Shown in pieces: positions 17,277 to 25,693 of a DNA stretch of 59,177 nucleotides. Both the position numbers and the translations under genes were made by a program. Within the stretch, counting starts at the first letter, position 1, and the number at the start of each line of letters is the position of its first letter. Source of the DNA: Clostridium sp. C2-6-12. GTDB lineage: Bacteria; Bacillota; Clostridia; Clostridiales; Clostridiaceae. The DNA is taken from the NCBI RefSeq assembly GCF_009928485.1, contig NZ_JAABNP010000036.1:1-59177 (forward strand), read 5' to 3'. Under the pieces are notes generated by a model that saw only the letters and a program-made list of their open reading frames with translations, was not told where the DNA came from and searched no databases.

Positions 17277-17397
17277 TGGGTTGAATTGACCTAAAGGGGC
17301 TTAATTACTACGATTAGATAGTACAACCTTATTCGACCGTTTAACTATATAAAAGATATTACATTTTCTGTATTATATCTACAAGGAGTTGATGCCA

Positions 17398-18066
17398 ATG
17401 ATGAAAACAATTGAAGAGTTAGTTGAAAATATGAACGATAGAATATACAGAATACATATTGATGTGTTAATGAAAAATCTAAATAAATATAAAGCACAGA
17501 AGGATTTGCTTACGCATATATTTATGGAAGCCTATGGGATAGAGTTCAAGGATGAAGATAATTATTTAGCATTAAGGCAGTACATAGGAAGTATGGAAAA
17601 AGAGTTAGATGGAATAGCAGATATAATCAAGAGACTTAAACATAGGATAACTATTGATGGATTAGGTAAGAGTTTTGAGTCAACTGGCAGAGAAATATTT
17701 AAGATTACTCAAAAATATGTAACTGCTGTAAAAAAGTATGAAGCCTATATGAATTTATATAAACAATTAGAATTGCGGGAGAGCTTGGAAAATGAAATAA
17801 CTATGGTGAAAAGGGTAATATTCGCAGTATCTAATTCAGATAAAAAAGCTATATGTATTGAAAATCCAACATTCAATGCTTTTAGTATTGAAGAGATAAA
17901 AGAACTTTTTGGGTTCTGGAATTATGTGAAATATGATGATGTTGATAGTGTGATCAGATTTGTAAACAAGAATGAAGCAGTATTTCAGAGAGGATATTCT
18001 TCAAACTACTTTGTTAAAGGAAATGTAGTCTACTACACAATTTATCCATCAGAGCTAAATGCATAG
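17398..18066 (+). CDS. hypothetical coiled-coil protein
   Basis: This protein has 222 residues. ATG 17398 is preferred because AAGGAG (17383-17388) is then 9 bases upstream; earlier in-frame TTG and ATG codons are too close. Residues 1-145 are strongly helical and probably coiled coil. The C-terminal 75 residues are strand-rich (VVYYTIYPSEL near the end). It precedes the RecD-like helicase by 14 bases, so it is likely co-expressed and may be a partner. No known domain. Confidence 0.7.
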   Translation: MMKTIEELVENMNDRIYRIHIDVLMKNLNKYKAQKDLLTHIFMEAYGIEFKDEDNYLALRQYIGSMEKELDGIADIIKRLKHRITIDGLGKSFESTGREIFKITQKYVTAVKKYEAYMNLYKQLELRESLENEITMVKRVIFAVSNSDKKAICIENPTFNAFSIEEIKELFGFWNYVKYDDVDSVIRFVNKNEAVFQRGYSSNYFVKGNVVYYTIYPSELNA

Positions 18067-18080
18067 AGGAGATTGAAGAA

Positions 18081-20273
18081 ATGATTAAACAAAAGATAAG
18101 ATTTACAGTAATAGGAATTAAATATGAAAATGAAGCAAGAGATATTTGCAGAGCTGTTGTTAGAATTAAAGAAGAGAACAATAGAAGCATTGATATTGTT
18201 TATAACTACGTCAATCTGGTTATAAACCAAGAATATGAAGCTTTGGTTATTTTAGAAGTTAAAGCGAAAGAGTTTAGAGTTAAGGAAATCAAGGAAGTAG
18301 ATAATATAGGCACTTTTGTAAAAGAGGATCTTGTTAATGACAAGAAAATCACTAAAGAGGACTATGAAAATATTGCTAAAGCATTTGAAGAGCAGTCTTT
18401 AGAAATGTTAGGCAATAAGGGAATATTGGTTGATTCAATTGGATTTGATGAAGAGAAAGCAGAATATATTTCTAAGAAAGTTAAAGCGTACATGGAGATA
18501 TTAGGGATAAAGGAATATTTAAGTGCTAATAATATTAAAGCTTCATTAGCAGAGAAGATATATGAAAGTTTAGGTGAAAATTCTATTGAAACAATAAATA
18601 GAACTCCTTACATATTGCTTGATTTTCAAGTTAATCTAAAGACAGTAGATAAGTTAGCCAAAAGTTTAGGGGTTAATTATAACAGCGAAGCAAGAGCGAA
18701 ATGTGGAATCTTAGAGTATCTGAAATATAATGCTGATCACAATGGTCATGTGTTTACGTCTAAAGAGGAACTGATAGAAAATCTAAGTGAGTATATGAAC
18801 AAATTTGGAGGATATTCTGGCAAACGTAATATAGAAAAAGAGTTAATTGCTAAGGCTATTAATGATTTGGAATATGATAAGGAAATTAAAACATATTGCA
18901 ATGCAGATAACATTGAATGTACATATCTTAGTGAATTATATGATTGTGAAACAGGAATAGCAGAAATTATTTCAAGAAAGATAATTAATAAAACAGCGGT
19001 AAGTAAAGAAATATTGAGAAAAACTGAGGAGTTTATAAAAATTTACTCGCAATCGAATCATGAGCCGACTAAAGACCAAATTAAAGCTATAAAAAATGCT
19101 GTTGTAGACAATATATCAATATTAAGCGGATTTCCAGGTACGGGTAAGACGAGTACATTAACAGCAATTGTAAGTTGTATAAAGCATATATATGAGGAAG
19201 AAAAGATTGAGGTAGTAGCATTTACTGGTAGAGCTGTTAGCAGGATTAATGAAATACTTCCAGAAGGTTTAGAAGCTAAAACTATTCATAGGCTACTTGG
19301 AATAGGCAAAAGTGGACAAATTCCAGAAAAAGTTTTAGATATTGATTATCTAATAATGGATGAAAGTACATTAATAAGTATGCCGTTAATGTATGCTGTT
19401 TTTAGTAGATTAAAGGAAGATACAAAAATTCTACTTGTAGGAGACCAAAATCAAATTGCTTCTGGAATAGGACAAGTATTTTCAGATATATCGAATAGTT
19501 CTGAAATTAAAGGTGAACATTTAACAAAGATATTAAGGCAGGATGGAAATTCGGTTACATTAAATAATATTAAAAAGATGTCTGAATATACTGGATTCTC
19601 AGATAAGAGTGGCTTAAAGTGCAAGAAAGGTGAATTTGAATTTGTGGAAATAGATAGAGATAGTGACATTCAGAATAAAATTGAAGATGAAGTAAGTAAG
19701 TTGATTAAGGAAGGTTATACCTTAAATGATATACAGATACTTAGCTCTATCAAGAGTGGAAAAGGTGGCACTTATATATTAAATAAAACCATTCAAGAGA
19801 AATTTAATCCAAACCCTAAAAGAGCAATATATAATTTGGTCGCAGGAGATAGGGTAATGCAAAATGTTAATCAGTATAACCGCACTATTTTTAATGGGGA
19901 GACAGGTATCATTATTAGGAATGAAGATGATGGAAATGCAAAACGAGTTATAGCCAGATTCAATTCTAATAAGGTTGTTGAATATATAGACGGAGATATA
20001 TCTGAATTAGAAGCATGTTACGCTATGACGATCCACAAAAGCCAAGGAAGCCAGTTTCCTATCGTTATAATTCCTATATTAAAAGAATATAAAAGTATTC
20101 TAAACGCTAATCTATTATATACTGGTTGTTCAAGGGCAGAGAAACGTGTAATTCTAATTGGAAACAAGGAAACCTTTGATACAGCAATAAAGAATCCACA
20201 GTCAATTAAGAATTCAAATTTGAATGAGATGATAGAAGTTAGGATTAAGGAGAACCTTGATAAAATTGCATAG
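18081..20273 (+). CDS. RecD2-like SF1B DNA helicase
   Basis: The 730-residue helicase is predicted to unwind DNA 5' to 3' using ATP. It has an N-terminal extension with helix-hairpin-helix-like repeats (about 130-200). Motif I GFPGTGKT is at about 350-357, motif II MDEST near 425-429, motif III VGDQNQI, the LRQ segment of motif IV, the late GDRVMQNVN strand, HKSQGSQF (motif V region) and YTGCSRAEKRV (motif VI, about 680-690). The length and order match RecD2/TraI-like helicases. GAGGAG precedes the ATG. RecB or RecC partners are absent, as expected for RecD2. It probably serves replication or transfer of this replicon. Confidence 0.92.
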   Translation: MIKQKIRFTVIGIKYENEARDICRAVVRIKEENNRSIDIVYNYVNLVINQEYEALVILEVKAKEFRVKEIKEVDNIGTFVKEDLVNDKKITKEDYENIAKAFEEQSLEMLGNKGILVDSIGFDEEKAEYISKKVKAYMEILGIKEYLSANNIKASLAEKIYESLGENSIETINRTPYILLDFQVNLKTVDKLAKSLGVNYNSEARAKCGILEYLKYNADHNGHVFTSKEELIENLSEYMNKFGGYSGKRNIEKELIAKAINDLEYDKEIKTYCNADNIECTYLSELYDCETGIAEIISRKIINKTAVSKEILRKTEEFIKIYSQSNHEPTKDQIKAIKNAVVDNISILSGFPGTGKTSTLTAIVSCIKHIYEEEKIEVVAFTGRAVSRINEILPEGLEAKTIHRLLGIGKSGQIPEKVLDIDYLIMDESTLISMPLMYAVFSRLKEDTKILLVGDQNQIASGIGQVFSDISNSSEIKGEHLTKILRQDGNSVTLNNIKKMSEYTGFSDKSGLKCKKGEFEFVEIDRDSDIQNKIEDEVSKLIKEGYTLNDIQILSSIKSGKGGTYILNKTIQEKFNPNPKRAIYNLVAGDRVMQNVNQYNRTIFNGETGIIIRNEDDGNAKRVIARFNSNKVVEYIDGDISELEACYAMTIHKSQGSQFPIVIIPILKEYKSILNANLLYTGCSRAEKRVILIGNKETFDTAIKNPQSIKNSNLNEMIEVRIKENLDKIA

Positions 20274-20319
20274 ATAGGAATTAAAAAGAAAGTACATAGA
20301 ACAAAAGAGGAGAAAATAA

Positions 20320-21111
20320 ATGAATAAATATGACAAAATCTATTTTGAGGATTTTAGGAAAAAGTTTGCCTATGAAAAGGCTCTGGATTTAATTAAGAAC
20401 GTGAATACAGTGATTGGAGTATGTGATACCAAAGAGAAGGCACATTTACTAAAAAGCACAACCAAAGTGGCTACAGAAATTGCATTAGCAATTAGTAGTA
20501 TTCTTTCAGACCAAAGAAGAGACTTTCATTACAAAGTTTCTATAGGACAGGCATATAGTCTGTTAAAGTTATTGGAAGAATTGCAATCAGAAGATTTTAA
20601 TGACTGTACTGGAATAATTGAGGAAATTATAAAGTTATTGAGAACATACAGAAAACAATTAAGAACAAAGGAGAATACACAAATGAAGAAAGTTGAAGTT
20701 GGAGATAAGTTAGATATAAGCAAAATACAGGAAATGGTTGATGGATTAAATGATAGTAGAACATTAAAAGCTTATCAGAAAATGCTTGAATTTTACACAA
20801 GATTATATTCTGTATTGAAAAAACTCCCCTTTTATGAGCAGTATTCGGTTTTTTCTCAAACGCAGAGAGCGGCCGAGAGTATTATTGCTAATTTGTCAGA
20901 AGGTAATGCCAGAGGACAGTTGGGATATAAACTTGTTGAAGCGAACTTTTACTCTGTATCTTTTGGGTCAGCAGTTGAGGTTCAAACATGGTTGGATATA
21001 ATGAAAATTAAGAAATATATTTCAGAAGAGGAACATAGACTTTTGGATTTAATGCTTGAAGAAATTAAAAAATTAATTATAGTGTATATTAAGAAAGTTG
21101 CTGTGGCATAG
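20320..21111 (+). CDS. tandem four-helix-bundle (bS23/IVP-type) protein
   Basis: This protein has 263 residues. The C-terminal half (about 145-260) matches the four-helix-bundle family of 23S rRNA intervening-sequence proteins (FSQTQRAAESIIANLSEGN and the LDIMKIKKYISEEEH region). The N-terminal half (about 8-115) is a more divergent bundle of similar design (TTKVATEIALAISSIL), so the gene looks like a fusion of two copies. Relatives include Avd, a partner of diversity-generating reverse transcriptases, but no reverse transcriptase is present here. It follows the helicase by 46 bases and may bind nucleic acid or act as a scaffold. Confidence 0.8.
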   Translation: MNKYDKIYFEDFRKKFAYEKALDLIKNVNTVIGVCDTKEKAHLLKSTTKVATEIALAISSILSDQRRDFHYKVSIGQAYSLLKLLEELQSEDFNDCTGIIEEIIKLLRTYRKQLRTKENTQMKKVEVGDKLDISKIQEMVDGLNDSRTLKAYQKMLEFYTRLYSVLKKLPFYEQYSVFSQTQRAAESIIANLSEGNARGQLGYKLVEANFYSVSFGSAVEVQTWLDIMKIKKYISEEEHRLLDLMLEEIKKLIIVYIKKVAVA

Positions 21112-21115
21112 AGTA

Positions 21116-21140
21116 AGTAGGGATTTTACCTACTTTTTTT
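21116..21140 (+). terminator. intrinsic terminator after four-helix-bundle gene
   Basis: AAGTAGG pairs with CCTACTT around GATTTTA, with a run of T residues. Confidence 0.75.
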
Positions 21141-21524
21141 ACTGCAGGGAGTACATCATTATCAGCATTTCTATATTGAAGTTTAAAAGATAACGACAAG
21201 AAATTAAGATAAATCAAGGCTTGGAAAGTGATTTTTTGATTTTTTGCGGTATAAATATTACAAGTACACAACAGTAATAAATTTTGATATGAAGTTATCT
21301 ATTAAACAACAATAAATCTTATGTTTTTTGATGAATTGTTAAAAAATAAAGCGTATAATAAAATGATGTTAAAAAATATGTAAAATAATAATAAATTAAT
21401 AAAATTGTTAATGGTATTTAAATTTAAAATATGCTTGAAATTGATAAGGCAACAGCATAAAAGTGTTTTAGAGAATATGTTTAAAACGACATGATTTCCT
21501 GTGGTTTATGAAAAGTGTATCGTA

Positions 21525-21553
21525 TTGACAAAATGTAATGAAAATGTTATTAT
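21525..21553 (+). promoter_or_regulatory. near-consensus sigma-A promoter
   Basis: TTGACA (21525-21530), 17-bp spacer, TATTAT (21548-21553), placed 27 bases before the GTG start of the XRE gene. Confidence 0.75.
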
Positions 21554-21580
21554 TTTATTGTAAAGGAAGTGAAGTAAATA

Positions 21581-22165
21581 GTGAAAAATGATAAAATAGA
21601 AGATATAGATAATAGTATTAACTTATCCTTCGGTAAGATAATACAAAGGGAACGCATAAAGTTGGGCAAGTCTTTAAAGGATGTAGAGAAAGACCTAAGT
21701 AAAAAAGAAATAGTGATAAAAGACGGAAAAGAAGTAGAGGAAGAAAAAGCACAGATTACAGCGTCTTACTTAAACAGAATAGAAAATGAAGGAAGAAATA
21801 ACCTATCTCTATATATGATATATTTACTTATGAAAGAGTTCAGCCTCGATGTCTATGAAGTATTTAAAAGTTTTGGGTATGAAGATGTTTTGCCTCAAAA
21901 CAATAAGTTTGAGAGTATTGAGAGAATGATCAGGATTAATGATTTTGAAGCGCCCGTTAGGTTAGGAAATAAGGAATACAATAAACCATTAACATCTCTG
22001 GAAACTGACATATTAATCAATATTGTAAAAAATGTTTTTGAATTTGGAACAACAGATGAAGAAAATACAATGTATGTGCTGAAAAAAATATTGAGTGAGT
22101 TAGATGAATATAGAAAAAGTAGGAGAAAGTTAGCGGATAGTTTAATTGATGATACAACTAAATAG
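21581..22165 (+). CDS. XRE-like regulator with an inserted loop
   Basis: The 194-residue protein starts at GTG with AAAGGAAGTGAAG upstream. The helix-turn-helix (about 15-95) is split by a charged insert (KKEIVIKDGKEVEEEKAQI) before the recognition helix region ASYLNRIENEGRNN. The C-terminal part is helical. A terminator overlaps its stop. Downstream is a consensus promoter surrounded by GTTGAC repeats, which may be its target. Confidence 0.8.
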   Translation: MKNDKIEDIDNSINLSFGKIIQRERIKLGKSLKDVEKDLSKKEIVIKDGKEVEEEKAQITASYLNRIENEGRNNLSLYMIYLLMKEFSLDVYEVFKSFGYEDVLPQNNKFESIERMIRINDFEAPVRLGNKEYNKPLTSLETDILINIVKNVFEFGTTDEENTMYVLKKILSELDEYRKSRRKLADSLIDDTTK

Positions 22166-22182
22166 GTTGTGTCATTTTTTAT
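22148..22182 (+). terminator. terminator overlapping the XRE stop codon
   Basis: TGATACAAC pairs with GTTGTGTCA across the stop, followed by TTTTTT. Confidence 0.75.
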
Positions 22183-22232
22183 AGATACTGTGTTGACTAT
22201 ATGCAATGGGAAGGAATTTCTTTAAATTATAG

Positions 22233-22261
22233 TTGACAAAAATATGAACGACCACTATAAT
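22233..22261 (+). promoter_or_regulatory. perfect consensus promoter
   Basis: TTGACA (22233-22238), 17 bp, TATAAT (22256-22261). It drives the small-gene cluster starting at 22327. Confidence 0.85.
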
Positions 22262-22272
22262 TAAGATACACC

Positions 22273-22300
22273 AGTCAACGAAAAGCATAAGACGTTGACT
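22273..22300. promoter_or_regulatory. inverted-repeat operator or leader hairpin
   Basis: AGTCAACG (22273-22280) and CGTTGACT (22293-22300) are perfect arms just downstream of the -10 box. Another GTTGACTAT is at 22192-22200, and the -35 box itself contains GTTGAC. A repressor binding here would block a consensus promoter. Confidence 0.6.
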
Positions 22301-22326
22301 AAATGATAATTAATAAAGGAGATAAT

Positions 22327-22596
22327 ATGAAAAATAATAATGTAAAAATGAATGAAATTATAAATAAAATAGGGATTGAAAAATTGAAAAAACTTTCTGT
22401 GATGTTGAGTAAGGTAGGAATACACAATTTACCTGCAACAAATGAAGTAACTAAAGAATATGTAATATTATTGAAATGTAGTGATTGTGGAGAAGTTTAT
22501 TGCTTAGAATCATACGACTACAACGAAATAATGTCATTAAATCTTAAAGAAGAAGTATACAATTTAATCACTAAGGAAGAGATACAGGTGCATTAG
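22327..22596 (+). CDS. hypothetical small protein with a CxxC motif
   Basis: This protein has 89 residues. ATG 22327 is chosen because AAAGGAG lies just upstream; the upstream in-frame ATG at 22303 lacks a site. It contains KCSDCGEVYC, a half zinc-ribbon-like cysteine group. It is the first gene after the consensus promoter. Function unknown. Confidence 0.65.
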   Translation: MKNNNVKMNEIINKIGIEKLKKLSVMLSKVGIHNLPATNEVTKEYVILLKCSDCGEVYCLESYDYNEIMSLNLKEEVYNLITKEEIQVH

Positions 22597-22689
22597 GAAT
22601 TAAGGCAATAAATTAATAACTAAAACTATGAAATTGTGGTGGATGGGTTGGTAAAGAATAATACGAAAGAGAAAATGGAGGAACTAATA

Positions 22690-23565
22690 ATGGATAAAAT
22701 AAAAAAAGTAATAATAAAATATCTTTTGAGTGAAGAAGGAAGAAAAAACAGCATACTTTTAGGTGGAAATGGACGAGAAGTTCAAGAAATTGAAGTTGAA
22801 GTTTCTGAGAGAATTTTAAAGATTGCTAATGTTGATACTGATGGAAATGTAGAATTAAATATTGGATTCAAAAAATCATCATCTGGTAAATCGTTAGAAG
22901 ACATAATTGTAGATTATGAAGCAATAAGCGATGAATACGGAAAATATTTGATGGAAAAAACAGAAAAAAAACACTTTGACAAAATATCAGAACTTAATGA
23001 ACTTTTAAATTGGGAAGAAAATAGAAGAGAGAAGTTAAAGATTTTAGAAGTAGAATATAAATTATATAGAAATGAAAGAAAGAAGAAAATGCAGGAAGTA
23101 AACATAAGAAGAGAAGAAGAATGCAGGATTCGGGAACAAGAACAACGTGAGTATAATGAAAAAAGAAAATTGAAAGAGCAAAAAATAAAGGAAGAGCAAG
23201 AAGAAAAGCTTAAAGCTTATGTAGATGAAAGAAGTAATTGGATAAATGAATATGGAAGCCAATATCTAAAGAATATTGTCAAATTAGGATATGATGTAGA
23301 TTCTAAATATGCAATTGAGAGAGCTAATAAAGAAATGCCTAATTTTGAAGTAGATATAGATGATAATTCAGCATGGGGAGAGCAAGATAATCCAAGTGAA
23401 AAAGCTGTTGAAGAGGTAATTGAGCTAATAGAGAATGGATATAAGGCAGAAGTAGTATGGCTTACAAGTCCAGTTAATCCAGATGATGAAGATGACTTTG
23501 AAGAATGTGAAGCTATAGGCATAAGAGAATATTTAGGTAATTATTACTTAGTTAAACCTATATAG
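22690..23565 (+). CDS. hypothetical charged coiled-coil protein
   Basis: The 291-residue protein starts at ATG 22690, which has GGAGG 9-13 bases upstream; the longer frame from 22636 lacks one. Residues about 85-175 are a very highly charged Glu/Lys/Arg helix, probably coiled coil. The end is acidic (NPDDEDDFEECEAIG), then IREYLGNYYLVKPI. No known domain. Confidence 0.7.
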   Translation: MDKIKKVIIKYLLSEEGRKNSILLGGNGREVQEIEVEVSERILKIANVDTDGNVELNIGFKKSSSGKSLEDIIVDYEAISDEYGKYLMEKTEKKHFDKISELNELLNWEENRREKLKILEVEYKLYRNERKKKMQEVNIRREEECRIREQEQREYNEKRKLKEQKIKEEQEEKLKAYVDERSNWINEYGSQYLKNIVKLGYDVDSKYAIERANKEMPNFEVDIDDNSAWGEQDNPSEKAVEEVIELIENGYKAEVVWLTSPVNPDDEDDFEECEAIGIREYLGNYYLVKPI

Positions 23566-23580
23566 ATAGGAAATGGTTAA

Positions 23581-23772
23581 TTGGTAAGTATGTTCTGCGG
23601 AAATGAGAGTTTTAAAGAGCCAGATGATTTAAATATAACATCAAAGGAAGAATTAACAGAATGGTTGGAATTTTGGCAAAATCATGCACTGGTATGTGAT
23701 GAAGAAATAATTGATGTTAATACTATTAAAAACTATTGCCCATATAAGAACTTATACATTGCTATAGCCTAA
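23581..23772 (+). CDS. hypothetical small acidic protein
   Basis: The 63-residue protein follows the previous gene by 15 bases. The start could be TTG 23581 (AGGAAATGG upstream) or ATG 23590. The sequence is acidic with a Trp-rich middle (EWLEFWQNHA). No family recognised. Confidence 0.5.
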   Translation: MVSMFCGNESFKEPDDLNITSKEELTEWLEFWQNHALVCDEEIIDVNTIKNYCPYKNLYIAIA

Positions 23773-23904
23773 ACCAAGTTAATATATGGACAAACATTGA
23801 GGAGCATTTGCAGTGTTCCTCAGTAAAAAAAATAAAATCAATGTAATTATAGTTTAAAAGAAATAAAAATTCAATAACTAATGTTAGTCAAGGAGAGAGT
23901 TACT

Positions 23905-24177
23905 ATGACAGTTATAGATAAAAAAGTATATGAAAGTAAAAATAAAAATGGAAGAAGAATATTACTTGAAGTTAATGGATATAAGTTAGTAGATTCAAAT
24001 GAAATTATAGAAATAGAGGCTTTAAAGCAACATTTCTTGATTGACCACAATAATGATAAGGTATATAGCATGTGCTTAGAAGAAGCATATGAATTGTTAG
24101 CAGTATATGTTTGTAATGATACAACAAATAAGGGATTAATGGAACTAATTAAAGAGAATATAGAATTTGGATTTTAA
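23905..24177 (+). CDS. hypothetical small protein
   Basis: This protein has 90 residues. ATG 23905 is chosen because AAGGAGAGAG lies upstream; an in-frame ATG at 23881 has no site. It is a soluble, mixed alpha/beta protein with no recognised motif. It belongs to a run of small genes on this strand. Confidence 0.6.
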   Translation: MTVIDKKVYESKNKNGRRILLEVNGYKLVDSNEIIEIEALKQHFLIDHNNDKVYSMCLEEAYELLAVYVCNDTTNKGLMELIKENIEFGF

Positions 24178-24334
24178 TATAAATAAAATTAAATTCAAGA
24201 TAGTGAAGGGACTATGCTAAAGTGCTTTGAAAGTATAGCAAACATTATTGTTTTTCTTGAACAAGGAACTATTAAAGAGTGCATAATGAGAAAAATGGAT
24301 TAATACTTAATGAATATAAGAAGGAGATGTATAT

Positions 24335-24619
24335 ATGAAGAGGATTACTGAATTAAATGAAAGAATAAAATTAAAGGAAGATTTGGCTTGTGAGAAGCTT
24401 AAACATATTTCAAGTCTATTAAAATACCAATATTCAATAAACAATACATATGAAATTAATAAGAATGAATATTCTATCATAATTGAGGAGGAAGAAGTTT
24501 TTGTTAATCATACTTACGATATTGATAAGTTGTTAAAAATTGATGTTGATATGGAGACACGAATAATAAGAGGAGCATTTTGTATGTGCATTGCAAGAAT
24601 AATAAGTGGAATTGTTTAA
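24335..24619 (+). CDS. hypothetical small protein
   Basis: The 94-residue protein has a good ribosome site (AAGGAG, about 10 bases upstream). It has an acidic centre (SIIIEEEEVFV) and a hydrophobic C-terminal segment (GAFCMCIARIISGIV). The gap before it (24178-24334) holds a small TGCTA/TAGCA hairpin. Confidence 0.6.
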   Translation: MKRITELNERIKLKEDLACEKLKHISSLLKYQYSINNTYEINKNEYSIIIEEEEVFVNHTYDIDKLLKIDVDMETRIIRGAFCMCIARIISGIV

Positions 24620-24652
24620 ATAAACAATATTTGCAAATAATACATGATTGTG

Positions 24653-24686
24653 TTACTTTGCTGACACATAAGTATCAGCAAAGTAA
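24653..24686 (+). terminator. 12-bp hairpin terminator
   Basis: TTACTTTGCTGA (24653-24664) and TCAGCAAAGTAA (24675-24686) are perfect complements with a 10-base loop; a short A/T tail follows. Confidence 0.6.
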
Positions 24687-24713
24687 TTATATAGAATTAA
24701 GGAGAAGTAGGTT

Positions 24714-25385
24714 ATGAAGAAATATAATGATATAAGACAAATAATAAAAATAGACAAAAAAAATGGTTTTTTAGAAGTTATGAATAGTTCTTTTGGAATT
24801 GGTAAAGTTCAAATAAATTTCAGGGAATATGATGAAAATAAGGAAAAAGGAAATAGACTTACTAAAGAAATTGACTTATTTATGGATATTGGGAAATTCT
24901 TTGTATTTACTAATGATGTGCTAAACGGGAGAGTTGCAAAATTAGCAGATATTGAGAGAAACAGAGCAAAACAAGAAAGTGATAAATTAGGGAAAACTGT
25001 ATATCCAAAAGAGCTTGATATATATACAGATATGGGGGGATTAAATGCTGAAAATTTAAAGAAATCGGACGCAAAAAGAAAAGCCAAGGGTCTAAAATCT
25101 CTCACAGAAATGTATGCTATTCCAGAGGGGAAAGCTTTATCAAGACAGTTAAAAATTGTTCCAGGTATTAAAGCACCATTTGTATTAAAGGCAGAAGTAG
25201 GGAGTGGAGAGGAAAGCGATACAGGTTTGATAATACCTAAGTATGGAAATAAGCCAGAACAAGTAATTATAATACCTATGCAGGTAGATGATTTGAAACG
25301 GTTTGTACTTATTGTTAATGCACACATTAATGCTTTTCTAACATCCACTTATATACAATCTGTAGACAACTACAAAATAATATAG
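24714..25385 (+). CDS. hypothetical protein, possibly nucleic-acid-binding
   Basis: The 223-residue protein has ribosome site AAGGAG. The N-terminal 75 residues are strand-rich (IGKVQINFREYDENKEKG, then FFVFTNDVLNG), and the middle is very basic (KKSDAKRKAKGLKS, about 116-129). Such a layout could suit a single-strand-binding or DNA-associated protein, but I recognise no domain and the idea rests on composition and context. Confidence 0.65.
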   Translation: MKKYNDIRQIIKIDKKNGFLEVMNSSFGIGKVQINFREYDENKEKGNRLTKEIDLFMDIGKFFVFTNDVLNGRVAKLADIERNRAKQESDKLGKTVYPKELDIYTDMGGLNAENLKKSDAKRKAKGLKSLTEMYAIPEGKALSRQLKIVPGIKAPFVLKAEVGSGEESDTGLIIPKYGNKPEQVIIIPMQVDDLKRFVLIVNAHINAFLTSTYIQSVDNYKII

Positions 25386-25438
25386 AATATATGATGTATA
25401 GTAGTGTTTTATGGTGAAGAGAAATAATTGCTAAGAAG

Positions 25439-25482
25439 AAAAGCTTTATAAATAAAATTTTATTTATAGAGCTTTTGTTTTT
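25439..25482. terminator. long intrinsic terminator
   Basis: A 19-bp stem with one G-T pair (25439-25457 with 25458-25476) is followed by GTTTTTCT. The remaining sequence to 25693 is plain A+T-rich upstream region. Confidence 0.75.
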
Positions 25483-25693
25483 CTAAGTTTAAATATTGCT
25501 ATGTTTATCCATGATATACAAAATTGTGGTAAAATATATAAATAAGTAAAAAATGTTCTACATAAAACATATATCTTGATAGAATTAAAGATTATAGAGA
25601 AGTCGTTATTAGGTAATTATAATCAAAATAGAACTATATTATTAGTAATAAAAGAAATAAATATATTATGATTTGAAAATAATGGAGGAGACT

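Larger units (their letters stand above)
21112..21580. other. intergenic region without a clear gene
   Basis: It holds a terminator (AAGTAGG/CCTACTT, 21116-21135, then T residues) and the promoter at 21525. The rest is A+T-rich, and I see no further structure I can support. A minus-strand frame at 21089-21271 overlaps the terminator and is rejected. Confidence 0.5.

Noticed and set aside
20320..21111. Avd component of a diversity-generating retroelement
   Set aside because: The fold is related, but no reverse transcriptase or template/variable repeat is found in the window.
24809..25348. 179-residue minus-strand frame
   Set aside because: It lies opposite a gene with a good ribosome site and reads as a Ser/Phe-rich antisense shadow.
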